A DNA stretch of 64,000 nucleotides from Flavobacteriaceae bacterium (GTDB lineage: Bacteria > Bacteroidota > Bacteroidia > Flavobacteriales > Flavobacteriaceae). A program made the translations under genes and the position numbers. The notes under the pieces were generated by a model, which was not told where the DNA came from, did no database searches, and saw only the letters and a list, made by a program, of their open reading frames with translations. Positions 33,419-43,309 of the stretch are shown here, in pieces. The stretch lies in NCBI GenBank assembly GCA_028284005.1, contig JANQSO010000008.1:161201-225200 (forward strand), written 5' to 3'. The stretch's first letter is position 1, and every line of letters starts with the position of its first letter.

Positions 33419-36400
33419 TTAGTCTATAAATCTAATAGTAAAGTTAATATCTTTACTTAATGCATATTGTATAGCATTTCCAATTTGTTCCCATTGACTG
33501 GTCGAACCAGCTCCAGTTTCAATAGCTAACTCTAGAGATTTACTTGTATAATCTACACCTTCGGTAACTGTAGTACCTGCCCAATTAACAGTACCGCCAA
33601 AACTGTCTAATTTATTAATATAACCCTTTAAGGTTTGGAAAACTTTATTCCCCTTTTGATAGGAGTTTGCCGTTAAATCTAAACTTTTAATACTAGTAGC
33701 AACACCTTCAGAAATTTTGTTTACACCCCCATATATATTATCTATTTTATCAATTGTTGGGAAATTCTTTGCCCATTGTTGATTCGCTCCAAGGATGTTT
33801 TCAATATTTCTTCCTCTGCTAAATTTATTCAAATTCCATACCGAACCTGCATTCCTTAATGCTCGAAATCCTTTTATACCATAATTTATCACTCCTCCTA
33901 ATGCTACATCTTGAACAGCTTCTTTTGCAGCATCCCCTACTGAGGCACCTATGTTACCTCCCCATTGGGGATATGCCCATCTTGCTACATTAGGATGAGA
34001 AGAAGGTAAACTTATATTTGCTCTGGGTCTATGATCATTTGCTCGGCTTTGCAAATAGTTTAAGCTTGTCCTTCTTTGCATTGAATAACTTCTTAATTCT
34101 TGCAAAGTTTTAGTTCCTGCTACCGGACCAGAAACTCCAGTTGCTCTATTTCCATCCATTTCAAAGGAAAGTTCTTTTCCTTCAAGGTCAATTCCACTGG
34201 TAACATTATTTTCTGCAAAGGCATAAGTAGAATTATAAACGTAGGTTGGGGCTAAAGGATCAATTTGCAAGAACCTTCCAATTGCTTTATCATAGGATCT
34301 AAATTTAAAATGATGCCAGTTTAAGTTTAACGACTCATCTAATTCTTGCCCTTCGAATGTCTTAAACTTCTGTGCTAAACTATTTCCATTTGATGAAACA
34401 ACATTATTATACCCATTTTGTTTTAATCCAAAAGGGTAGAAATTAGATTCTTCAATGATCTCAGTAGATGGGGTAATAGCTCCATCCAGGTTACTATCTG
34501 CATAGGATAATCTAACATTACCCAGATGGTCTTTGTACTGGAAGACATATTCAAATGCACTATAGGTAGTGACACCATTTGTTGATCCCTTTACCTGTTG
34601 AATTTCAATCACAGGCTTTACATAGCCTTCGGGATGATTAAAAAACTGTAACTCGGCAGAAGCCAAATCACTTCCGGAATATACATAGTTCCCTGCATAA
34701 TATGTACTTGTAGCTGTTCCATCGGTTAGTGTCTTTTGTAATTTCATGCCGGTAGCATCATACACATACCCAATGGTGGCTGTTGTTCCATTATTTACAG
34801 TGATAAGTGTTGGAAGGTTTAAATGATTATAGGCAATAGCCGTAATATTCTTGTTCTCATCCTTGGTCATATTACCATTGTCATCGTATTCAAAGTCTAC
34901 CGTAGCTCCCGTGTTTCCGTCATTAAAACCTAAAGCTTTTAGGGTAGCTCCATTACCTGCAGTATCATCTACCTTAGTGAGTTGGTTGCCGTTGTAGGTA
35001 TATGCCAGGTCATCCCACTCACCACTGGTACTACCATTTTCATCGCGCCCTTTTCTGATCAGGCTTAGAATGTTTCCATTTTGGTCATAGTCCAGGTTAC
35101 TAAGATCATGTTTATCGTTAGCTGCCATAAGTGCCAGGGTTGTGCCTTTATAGCCGGTGGCTGTTTTAATACGGTTCAAATCATCATACCCATAGGCATA
35201 ACTTCGTATATTCGTATCATTATCATCGGTCGCACTCTTCCATAGGGTCTGTGCAATATTACCATTATAGAGCTTATCTCCCGAAGCGTTTCCTTCCAAT
35301 TTATTGTAATTGATCCTGAACTCAAACAAGTCATAATTGCTTCCATAACCGGCGCTTTCCACATCATTGATCTCGGTAAGCCAACCACGTACATTATAGA
35401 GATAATCCACATTTTGCAATTTCTTGTCCAGGTCAGTACCAAATAAGGTAAAATCTTCTATCTGTGCCGTACTGTGGTACAAAGATGCTTTTCCTATCAT
35501 GGTACTCTCTCCACCGGTATCAGTTACCGTTCCAATGGTTACACTTCCCTTTTTATAGGTAACGAGGCTGCCGACCCGTTCTACAGAGAAGGCATCATCG
35601 GCCTCATATCCGGCCACAACGGTAGATTGCAGTACGCCATTCTTTATCAATTTTACATCCTTTAGGTTATCAGAGTTGGTATCCTGGTCGGAATGGTAAA
35701 TACCAAAGTCATAGGAGTTCCAGCCCCCACCATTGGTGGTTTTTTGCAAGCCAACCTGGGTGATCCTGTCATCAGTAGAGATCACATAGCTCACCCCTCC
35801 GTCTTCCAATAGTTCCCCCTTGGTCTTGGCTCCTGCATCCCAGGCATTGGTGGAGGTATTCTTAACCAGTTTACCATCATAGGTCATATCGGCATTGGTT
35901 ATCTCCGTATAACCAAGTACATAGGTTTCCCCTCCCACATCTTTGCGTTCCAGTCGACCCAATTCATCATAGGTATTCTCAGCGATGAGTTGTATAGGTT
36001 CGTTATCCAGTTTTTGAGTATGGGATTTAAGTCTTCCCATATGGTCATAAGAGAAGTAATCGTAGATATACAAAATAGGATTACTTCCCATCTTGTGAGT
36101 AGTGGTGGTCTCAATGGCCTTTCCTGTAAAATCAAGATCTGTTCTTACTATATCATCAGCATCCAGGTATTCATTCAAAGATCGAGCGTAAATAGTTCGT
36201 CCTTTATCATCATAGCCGGTAGCCGTAACGGTCCAGTCACTTGTACCTAACACACGCACCCTGCTCACTGTTGGTAATCCTTTGGTATCACTTGAAATAG
36301 TTTCCCCGTAGGACGAAGCAGGAAGACTTATGGTCCCCATACTGTTCCCCATATCTACATAATCATCATAATAGTTTACGGTAAGTACTTCCAGGTCAGC

Positions 36401-37633
36401 TGTAGGATAGGCAAAGTTGGTATAATATACATTGGTGCCTCCAATAGAAGTTGCGGTAACCGTTCTCTCCTCACTGGTATAGGTAGGTGTCCTTAAAGTA
36501 GTTTCCATGTCAGAACGTTTGGTTCCATTTACATCCGTAAAGATCCCTGTATAGACCACCCGTCCAAAATCATCGTACTTGGTAAAGAGCCATTTATCGC
36601 TATCTCTTAGATTGGCATCCTGGGTAAGCACCGGCCTGTCCAAAGCATCATAAAGTATAAATTCCTCTTCTTTTCCCGGAAGTTTCTTATCAGTTAACCT
36701 ATTTCTGTCATCGTATTGGTACTGGTAGCACAATTTATCGAGAATGGTCTGGTGTCCCGTAGCCAAAGCTCCTCCACTACCCAGAATTTGCTCTGTACCC
36801 TCAGGTGAGAGTACAAAAGTAAGATTGCCATGATCATCATAGACATAGTAGGTATCGTGGTAGTTTGGATCCTGAGGTGTTCTGTTTGGATCATAAACAG
36901 AACTTCTCTTTAACACCACCTGTCCACGCTTGTTGGTATATTCATAACTAATGCCATAAATCCCATCGGCAGCGATCCAATTCTCATCCTTAATTCTCCT
37001 TTTGTGTAATTCATGTGCCGGGTAATAACCATTGGATTCTAAATCTGGTGTATTGCCCGAGAGGTCTACGGAAAAACTAACCACTTCACTTGTCAGGTTG
37101 GTATCATAATCGTATTTGATGGTATGTTCTCCTCCATACTGTGCCCTCCAGTCCATTCCCGGTGCTCCTTGTTCTGATACTCTATTCAGAAGCGAATTTT
37201 CAAATATCTTTTCAGAAAACGGGTTATCCCAATCCGGAGTATGCCCGGGAGGTTGATAAAAATCATCCGGGAACTTGGTTTTATAAAAGGTCTTTAATTC
37301 ACTATAAACTGTACCCGTTTGGGGAACATAAAAGTTCCCACTATTTGTAGTTACGGCGAGTGGTAAATAGTCTTTGGGCTGTCTTCCCAAACCGTCATAT
37401 TCAATTGGGGTAACAAGGTCTTCACGGTCTCCACCTGCACGCTGTGCGATACTTTGTATGGGCCTTCCTATTCCATCATAATAGGTAATGGTTTCAATTT
37501 TGTTATCATCAGTAACGTTCCCAGTGGTAGTTTCAGTTTGGTAGGCCGTTGTTTTAACATAGTTCTCTGTGGTTGTTTGTCCAATAACTAAAACCGGTAA
37601 CAACACGAATATGGATATCAATATTTTTTTCAT
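33419..37633 (-). CDS. RHS-repeat polymorphic toxin with nuclease-like C-terminal tip
   Basis: 1404 aa. A Sec signal (1-18) is followed by the N-terminal domain common in flavobacterial RHS proteins (TTAYQTETTTG, YYDGIGRPIQSIAQRAGG). YD repeats run from about 190 to 1080 (for example YDDRNRLTDKKLP, YDDLNRIKTATGY), and the RHS core ends near residue 1135 (AIGRFLQIDPLAPTY). The variable tip (about 1150-1404) has an E...FPTID...TSIKSLDL pattern (about 1278-1318) that may be a PD-(D/E)xK-like nuclease centre. The tip is probably delivered into neighbour cells; the immunity gene is 9 bases downstream. A long companion gene lies 20 bases upstream. Confidence 0.88.
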   Translation of the reverse strand: MKKILISIFVLLPVLVIGQTTTENYVKTTAYQTETTTGNVTDDNKIETITYYDGIGRPIQSIAQRAGGDREDLVTPIEYDGLGRQPKDYLPLAVTTNSGNFYVPQTGTVYSELKTFYKTKFPDDFYQPPGHTPDWDNPFSEKIFENSLLNRVSEQGAPGMDWRAQYGGEHTIKYDYDTNLTSEVVSFSVDLSGNTPDLESNGYYPAHELHKRRIKDENWIAADGIYGISYEYTNKRGQVVLKRSSVYDPNRTPQDPNYHDTYYVYDDHGNLTFVLSPEGTEQILGSGGALATGHQTILDKLCYQYQYDDRNRLTDKKLPGKEEEFILYDALDRPVLTQDANLRDSDKWLFTKYDDFGRVVYTGIFTDVNGTKRSDMETTLRTPTYTSEERTVTATSIGGTNVYYTNFAYPTADLEVLTVNYYDDYVDMGNSMGTISLPASSYGETISSDTKGLPTVSRVRVLGTSDWTVTATGYDDKGRTIYARSLNEYLDADDIVRTDLDFTGKAIETTTTHKMGSNPILYIYDYFSYDHMGRLKSHTQKLDNEPIQLIAENTYDELGRLERKDVGGETYVLGYTEITNADMTYDGKLVKNTSTNAWDAGAKTKGELLEDGGVSYVISTDDRITQVGLQKTTNGGGWNSYDFGIYHSDQDTNSDNLKDVKLIKNGVLQSTVVAGYEADDAFSVERVGSLVTYKKGSVTIGTVTDTGGESTMIGKASLYHSTAQIEDFTLFGTDLDKKLQNVDYLYNVRGWLTEINDVESAGYGSNYDLFEFRINYNKLEGNASGDKLYNGNIAQTLWKSATDDNDTNIRSYAYGYDDLNRIKTATGYKGTTLALMAANDKHDLSNLDYDQNGNILSLIRKGRDENGSTSGEWDDLAYTYNGNQLTKVDDTAGNGATLKALGFNDGNTGATVDFEYDDNGNMTKDENKNITAIAYNHLNLPTLITVNNGTTATIGYVYDATGMKLQKTLTDGTATSTYYAGNYVYSGSDLASAELQFFNHPEGYVKPVIEIQQVKGSTNGVTTYSAFEYVFQYKDHLGNVRLSYADSNLDGAITPSTEIIEESNFYPFGLKQNGYNNVVSSNGNSLAQKFKTFEGQELDESLNLNWHHFKFRSYDKAIGRFLQIDPLAPTYVYNSTYAFAENNVTSGIDLEGKELSFEMDGNRATGVSGPVAGTKTLQELRSYSMQRRTSLNYLQSRANDHRPRANISLPSSHPNVARWAYPQWGGNIGASVGDAAKEAVQDVALGGVINYGIKGFRALRNAGSVWNLNKFSRGRNIENILGANQQWAKNFPTIDKIDNIYGGVNKISEGVATSIKSLDLTANSYQKGNKVFQTLKGYINKLDSFGGTVNWAGTTVTEGVDYTSKSLELAIETGAGSTSQWEQIGNAIQYALSKDINFTIRFID

Positions 37634-37653
37634 GGTTCTTCCTTTTTTAGTTA

Positions 37654-40600
37654 TTAGTTTTTATAGTTGTATTCGTTTTTACTCAATAGGTTGCCATCGG
37701 CATCTTCTATAAATTCTAACCTCCCATCGGTATCATATTTGTACTTTACCTGATAACCTTTTGGATCTGTTATGGTGCTTACCCCAACAAGTGGTTTATA
37801 CGTATAGGTAGTAACCTGGGCATCGGGTAAACCACTTCGTATCTTATTGAGTTCTGTTTGCAAAGCTGCTTCAGTTGCCGGATCATTAATAGTGGTCATA
37901 TTAAGGCCAATCCCGGCAGCAGTAACCTGGGCATAGGTGGCATTTTCTACTTTCGCAACCAAATACTGTCCATCGTATCCCCAGATGTAGCTGGTGTGTA
38001 CACCATTTGGTTTGGATGAATCAAGTAGGTTTCCGTCATCATCATAACTATTAAAGACCAAACGTGTTTCCAATGAGCTTGCCTCTTTGGAGGTTTTGAG
38101 CTTATCAGGGAGTATCAGGCCATTGGAATTTTTATAGTCTATCTTCTGGGTACTGAGTAGTACCATTGGATCTGTTCCTTCCTGTATATAGGTTTCTTCT
38201 TTTAAGAGGGTTCTAACCCTGTTCTCATTAATGAGGTTTTGGGCAAAGGCTTCCCCTGATCCAACAAGATCATGAGGATAATAGAACTTCTTGATAGTTT
38301 TTTCATTATTATTGACCGTTGTCTCTATACTGGTGGGTTGTAAATAGGAAGTATTATCATAGTTAAAATCTGTTTGCTTAGTAACAACCCTGTTAACATC
38401 ATCATTATAATATGTTTTTTCAATTTCATAAGTTTGGGTTAAATGTCCATACTGCAACTCATAAAAATCGGTTCCTGTATATGTATAGTTGGTGTTGAAA
38501 AAGTCTATCAACAAATTATCCATTAGGCTAAATTTATATGGCATTACCGTTGTCGGAGGTAGTATGGCATAGTGGAATGTCGAAGGGTCACCCGGGGTCA
38601 TCGATACAAAATTATCATTGTATGCTTTTTCAGTCAAAGACTTTAGGGGTATTTCATTTTTAAGGTCTGCTGAATACCGCCAATCTTCCATAAAAGGAAC
38701 CATAGGGTTTTCATAGATTTGTGGTAGTGCGTAGTGCCGGTAGGTGTTAATTCCTGTAAGTTTAACACTGCTGTTATTTTTATCTACAAAATCTTCCGTA
38801 ACCCTTGTGTAGTTTACATTTCCTGCACTGGTGGTGATCAAAGGAACAGCCGACATGGAAGATTCAGAGATTCCTGTACCATCTCTGGCTATGAAATAAG
38901 GAACCCTTAGAACCCTTCCGCTTGTCTTTACAGAATCCTCTAAAACATATTTATACTCTCTTACTTTTGCAAGGGTAGTTGCATCGATATATTCCTCAAT
39001 TTTCTTTATACGTTGGCCACCAACAGGTATTTCAACTTCATTGTAACTATCATAGAAGTTGATATCATCTTTAGCCACTCTACATGTAACATCGAAGGTT
39101 ACCAGGTCATCATCAATATCAAATAAAGGCCCTTGTGGAGTAGCTAAATGATTTCTAATAATAAACTCCAAAACATACACTCCGGTACGAAGAAAACGAC
39201 TCTCTTCAGTATCATCACTAAGTAAATTATCAAGAGGAGTAAAATTTGTATCGTAGGTAATATTGTTCATATCTATCTGACTCTCATTGTCATATGCTTC
39301 AGGATCCAAGGTTGTTTTTCTTATGGTCAACCAATACGAACAGTCACCGTCAATAGGAAGGCTATTGGGGTCAGTAAAACAGATGTTAACGTAGTGTCCG
39401 CTATCATCAATTGCCTGATCAATAGCATAGTAAAAGACCGCTCTTCTGTGCGAGGTCAACCCTTCCAGTTCATTATCAAGTAAAAAGGTTCGCCCGTTTA
39501 AAATAATTGGTTTCCTATATGTGTAGTATCTATATGAACCATTGACTGTATATTCATGAGTATCATTTTGTGAATGAAAATTAATTACCTTTTCATCTGA
39601 AGGAACCAGGCGGAAGCCAAAAGCGTTGCCGGATACTGTTGTTGCCCTGTTGTTCTCATAGAAAAGCTTGGTAGAGCCTCCTTCCGGGTAGGTGATCTTT
39701 TTAAGCAGGCCCGATTGAGCATAATCCTGTTCGATATGCCTGTAGGGGTAGTTTGTATATTTTTTAGTATAATTAAAGAGCAAGGTGTTATTATTGTTGG
39801 CTCCATTGTAATAGCCCCAAAAGTCCTGGGCGTAGGAATTTCGGTGTGGTAGTGGATTGTCGTTATAATAATCGAAGGCATATTTATAACTCTCCTGTGA
39901 ACTATTGTCAAAAACAACTACTTCATCCAGGAACATTCTTTTCATATAAGGTAAGTATGCCGACTGATTGTTTGAATCATACAAATAGATCCCTGTCCCA
40001 TTTCCTGCACAGCCATATATATTGTAGCTAGGATAACTAGCTGCTGTAGTATAAGAATAGTTTAGATCGTACTTCCTGACCAAGGTATTGTCTCTATCGA
40101 ATATTTTAATCTCGTCTAAGGATTTTCCGCTATAATCATCTCGATTAGAAGCCGATCGTATAAAATCAACACGTCCAAAATCTCCGCTGATAGAACTTAA
40201 CTGTCTTGAGTTTCCGGATGATTCTACATAGGTAGTTTTAATGTTGTTTACCTGGCCAGAACTTATACTATGCGAATCGGATTGTCCGGAAAAAGTACAA
40301 TCCGTATAGGTATCTGCCGAGTAGTAGGTAAAGGTGATCTCTTCTCCCGAGTAGGTGGTTATCTTTGAAAGGTTCCATGTCTGGGTATAACTGGGTGTAA
40401 AAGGCTCAAAAGGGTAATTCTGTGGAAGGTTGCCAATTGATTCCAGTGTATACGAATCTGTTGAAGTAAGTGTATTACCTTCAACAAAATGATATACATT
40501 GCCGCTGGTATCGGTAATGTCCCAGGAGGTAATATTGTGATACGTATTGAAGGATGCGGTTATTTTATTATCCGTTTTAGGGAAAGACTTTATTTCTCCA

Positions 40601-41157
40601 TATGGATTATTGCTATCCCGTTCCTGGTTGAACATAAATTTTCCGGCGATTCCGGGAGCTGAATAACTAAAAATATCCGGTTCAAAATCAAGGGTTTGGT
40701 CCCTTACCTTGTAATTGGTCAATTCGACACAGGTATACGGCCCTGTTCCATTAACACATGCATCATAGATATCAGATGTTGTAATAGGGGTTTTAATGTA
40801 ACCATACTGGTTATCATCACTTAAGTGTCGAACGGTTCGTGTGATGCTTCCTCCGGCAATAATGTTCCACCCCTGCCCTGTCCAGGGAGCTACCTCGCTT
40901 ACCCGAACACCTCCTGAGTGATAACTCAGTCGAACAGGTACTGAAATATCATCTAAAGGAATGGTCAAAATTGGAATGTCTAATTGAGGTATTCCGGAGT
41001 TTTTAGATACCGGTACCTCCTGATACTTCATAATTGAAGCAACATCAGGAGTCTGTGGGACAACAGGGAGATGAGATTCTCCAAGAGTTATGGGGCTTTG
41101 TGAAAAAGAAAGAAAACTGCACAACAGCAGAGCTGAAAAAAGAAGAAGGTTTTTCAT
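37654..41157 (-). CDS. Large secreted RHS-like companion protein
   Basis: 1167 aa with a Sec signal (1-19). The first third (YHSGGVRVSEVAPWTGQGWN, about 78-97) is the SpvB/TcaC-like start seen in RHS proteins of Bacteroidota. The C-terminus contains isolated RHS features (SYIWGYDGQYLVAKVENATY, then DPKGYQVKYKYDTDGRLEFI) and ends without a core motif or toxin tip. It is followed after 20 bases by the RHS toxin gene, so it is likely a partner, such as a shell or surface component. Its mechanism is unknown. Confidence 0.8.
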   Translation of the reverse strand: MKNLLLFSALLLCSFLSFSQSPITLGESHLPVVPQTPDVASIMKYQEVPVSKNSGIPQLDIPILTIPLDDISVPVRLSYHSGGVRVSEVAPWTGQGWNIIAGGSITRTVRHLSDDNQYGYIKTPITTSDIYDACVNGTGPYTCVELTNYKVRDQTLDFEPDIFSYSAPGIAGKFMFNQERDSNNPYGEIKSFPKTDNKITASFNTYHNITSWDITDTSGNVYHFVEGNTLTSTDSYTLESIGNLPQNYPFEPFTPSYTQTWNLSKITTYSGEEITFTYYSADTYTDCTFSGQSDSHSISSGQVNNIKTTYVESSGNSRQLSSISGDFGRVDFIRSASNRDDYSGKSLDEIKIFDRDNTLVRKYDLNYSYTTAASYPSYNIYGCAGNGTGIYLYDSNNQSAYLPYMKRMFLDEVVVFDNSSQESYKYAFDYYNDNPLPHRNSYAQDFWGYYNGANNNNTLLFNYTKKYTNYPYRHIEQDYAQSGLLKKITYPEGGSTKLFYENNRATTVSGNAFGFRLVPSDEKVINFHSQNDTHEYTVNGSYRYYTYRKPIILNGRTFLLDNELEGLTSHRRAVFYYAIDQAIDDSGHYVNICFTDPNSLPIDGDCSYWLTIRKTTLDPEAYDNESQIDMNNITYDTNFTPLDNLLSDDTEESRFLRTGVYVLEFIIRNHLATPQGPLFDIDDDLVTFDVTCRVAKDDINFYDSYNEVEIPVGGQRIKKIEEYIDATTLAKVREYKYVLEDSVKTSGRVLRVPYFIARDGTGISESSMSAVPLITTSAGNVNYTRVTEDFVDKNNSSVKLTGINTYRHYALPQIYENPMVPFMEDWRYSADLKNEIPLKSLTEKAYNDNFVSMTPGDPSTFHYAILPPTTVMPYKFSLMDNLLIDFFNTNYTYTGTDFYELQYGHLTQTYEIEKTYYNDDVNRVVTKQTDFNYDNTSYLQPTSIETTVNNNEKTIKKFYYPHDLVGSGEAFAQNLINENRVRTLLKEETYIQEGTDPMVLLSTQKIDYKNSNGLILPDKLKTSKEASSLETRLVFNSYDDDGNLLDSSKPNGVHTSYIWGYDGQYLVAKVENATYAQVTAAGIGLNMTTINDPATEAALQTELNKIRSGLPDAQVTTYTYKPLVGVSTITDPKGYQVKYKYDTDGRLEFIEDADGNLLSKNEYNYKN

Positions 41158-41576
41158 AGAAATGAGGTTTAAAATGTACTACAAAACAATACCAATAATA
41201 GCCAAGACATATCACCTTAACATTAGTGTTATGTTATTTTAATTTAACGGGGAGAACTCCAAAGTTATCTCTTTTTTTCCAAAAAAATATGACAAAGATC
41301 ATAAAAGCGGCTAAAGTTTTATGAACGGGTATATACATGTATGAGCGGGAAGTTTTTTTATAAATGTTTGTTTTAAATACTATTAAATATTCTTATTTGG
41401 GCTTCTTTAAGTTCGGAAAGAACTGCTTCTCAAGTTTTTTTACAAATTAAAAACCTGAAGCTTCAGGAAAATAATCCTTCTTTCTCCACATAAAAAGATT
41501 GAATACCCTATTATTTCTAAAATAAAAACGTATTCGTCTGTGTAGAATCTCCTGGAGCAGAATCAATATACATTGA
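41158..41576. other. Intergenic region upstream of the RHS operon
   Basis: 419 bases without a gene between the fibre-like protein gene and the RHS operon, both on the minus strand. It holds a perfect 14-bp palindrome CCTGAAGCTTCAGG (41454-41467) and a 10-bp palindrome ATACATGTAT near 41333-41342. No TAnnTTTG box with convincing spacing was found for the RHS operon, which hints at special regulation. Confidence 0.5.
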
Positions 41577-42998
41577 TCATTTAATAAGTAAGTTCATGGA
41601 CTCTGCAGTAATATTTGTCGCATCATTAATGTTTTCCACCCATACTTCCACATAGTCATTTGTAGAAAGTTCAACAACTCCGGATAGTGATATGGATCCT
41701 CTGTCTGCACCATTCGCAATTTTTCTACTTTGCTCGGATTCCGGCAAAATAGACCCGTTCTTGGCAAGATAGAAGACAAAACGTTTTCCGTTAGCAGAAG
41801 CAGTTACCGAAATAGAACCGGTATAAGTAAAAAATCGTGTTTTAGTTCCGGTGTACGTTATTCTATTGTCTGTAGATGATGTCGTTCTGAATAAATTTAG
41901 CCCCGATGTCGTCCCTGCCATTTTTGTTGGAGTATTTGATGCAGAAATACTGGTTGTTGCAGTTGAGGTCACATACAGATTTCCTGTGGCAACTTCATCA
42001 TTTTCAGTTAACAAACCCGGGCAGAGTACATTCCATTCTTTTGAAAAATTAAAACCGGAAAAACCACCTACCGTATATGAGTCAACATAGGTCCCGGCAC
42101 CTGTAAATGATGTCGCGGTTATCGATCCGCTTGTGACAGTAGGATTTGAGCTTACATCTATTCCTGTTGCGCCACCGGCAACATCACTAAACCCTCCTTG
42201 TTTTTCCAGAATACTATAGGTCCCAGTATAGGTCTCATAGGTTCCTGCATTGTTCCCAAACCAACCTAAATTACTCAATAGCAGAGAGTTAATGTCTGTA
42301 AATGTAATACCATCCGTATTTCCTGAAAACTGAATGATATTCATGAAAACCGTCGAAAAATCCTGAATGGTCCCTACACTGGTCGTATTGGCGATAATAG
42401 AATTTTGGATCACCAAAGTTTCGGTATTGGTTCCGGAAAGGTTAAATATCTGACCACCTACCCCTGCTGCAACCAGGGTTAAATTTCTAATACTACCGCC
42501 GGCACTTCCCGAAAAAATTGTCCCCCCTGTATGAACTAATACATCTTCATTGGTATCTAATCCGGCAATGTAAGCTTCATTTATATCTATAGGAAAGCTT
42601 AAAACTATAGTACCGTTTATTTCATAAAAAGTATTGGTAGATAATTGATAGCTTGTTCCGCCACCTGCTGTAAGTTCATCGGACAGATCCGCTTCACTTT
42701 TGATCAATTTGTAATTGTTTCTTGTATCTGCCCCTTCAAATCGCACCCAACTACCTCCATTGTAGTAATAAAAAGCATTCTCTGTAGTATCAAAAACCAA
42801 CAATCCTTCAGCAGGGCCAGATATTGTGGTCCTCTGGGTAGTTGTCATCCTGGGAGTTAATAATCCTGATGTTGTCGAAGTGATCTCTAAGGCTGAAGAG
42901 GCGTCGGGGGTTGTGGTCCCAATGCCTACCTGAGAAAATGTATCCCATTGAGTAAAACTCAACAGAATGAAAACCAAAAGTGCTCTTTTTAGTGCCAT
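41577..42998 (-). CDS. Exported fibre-like surface protein
   Basis: 473 aa with a signal peptide (1-22, TFSQ). Right after it comes VGIGTTTPDASSALEITS, an N-terminal module widespread in flavobacterial surface proteins and phage-tail-like fibres; the same module opens the giant protein at 62060. The body is Thr/Ser/Gly-rich beta structure (repeats such as GTIFSGSAGGS, TSFTGAGTYVDS), and the C-terminal 100 residues form a jelly-roll-like domain (FFTYTGSISVTASANGKRFVFYLAKNG). No catalytic motif. Likely surface-exposed; function unknown. Its promoter has a prominent inverted repeat. Confidence 0.75.
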   Translation of the reverse strand: MALKRALLVFILLSFTQWDTFSQVGIGTTTPDASSALEITSTTSGLLTPRMTTTQRTTISGPAEGLLVFDTTENAFYYYNGGSWVRFEGADTRNNYKLIKSEADLSDELTAGGGTSYQLSTNTFYEINGTIVLSFPIDINEAYIAGLDTNEDVLVHTGGTIFSGSAGGSIRNLTLVAAGVGGQIFNLSGTNTETLVIQNSIIANTTSVGTIQDFSTVFMNIIQFSGNTDGITFTDINSLLLSNLGWFGNNAGTYETYTGTYSILEKQGGFSDVAGGATGIDVSSNPTVTSGSITATSFTGAGTYVDSYTVGGFSGFNFSKEWNVLCPGLLTENDEVATGNLYVTSTATTSISASNTPTKMAGTTSGLNLFRTTSSTDNRITYTGTKTRFFTYTGSISVTASANGKRFVFYLAKNGSILPESEQSRKIANGADRGSISLSGVVELSTNDYVEVWVENINDATNITAESMNLLIK

Positions 42999-43038
42999 CT
43001 GATACGGATTTACAAAAGGGGAGTGTTGAAACGTATTA

Positions 43039-43046
43039 CAAAAATA
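43039..43046 (-). promoter_or_regulatory. TATTTTTG promoter box of the fibre-like protein
   Basis: Minus-strand TAnnTTTG match 41 bases before the ATG. No -33 TTTG; that position is occupied by the inverted repeat at 43056-43081. Confidence 0.5.
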
Positions 43047-43055
43047 CTAATAAAA

Positions 43056-43081
43056 ATCGATAAAATACTTATTTTATCGAT
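43056..43081 (-). promoter_or_regulatory. 11-bp perfect inverted repeat, probable operator
   Basis: ATCGATAAAAT-actt-ATTTTATCGAT lies about 10-35 bases upstream of the -7 box of the fibre-like gene, right where a regulator would contact the -33 zone. It is too AT-rich, and has no T tract in the right place, to be a terminator of the upstream gene, which has its own at 43143. Confidence 0.5.
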
Positions 43082-43142
43082 AAAATGACCTGTATTCTAA
43101 TTATTTAGAGGTAAGTGCTTACGGAGAAAAACTTAAAATAAT

Positions 43143-43184
43143 AAAACTACTCCAGTATGGGGCAACGATACTGAAGTAGTTTTT
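43143..43184 (-). terminator. Terminator of the Asp-rich lipoprotein operon
   Basis: Arms AAAACTACT (43143-43151) and AGTAGTTTT (43175-43183), with inner CAGTAT/ATACTG pairs. T-rich on both sides, so it can work in either direction. It lies about 125 bases past the stop of the lipoprotein gene. The rest of 42999-43309 holds only the promoter and inverted repeat listed separately. Confidence 0.75.
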
Positions 43185-43309
43185 CATTAACCAAAATTAC
43201 ATTGGGATTGTAGAAGGTTATTGGCTAATACAAACTTTCAAGAATGTTTCTTTTTAGGGATACCGCTTATCGGTATTTACTTTATGTTTCATTCCATAGC
43301 TTAGCAGGC

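Noticed and set aside
33419..41157. RHS operon as a type VI secretion effector or Tc toxin complex
   Set aside because: No PAAR, VgrG, Hcp or TcA-like gene in the window, and both proteins have Sec signal peptides.
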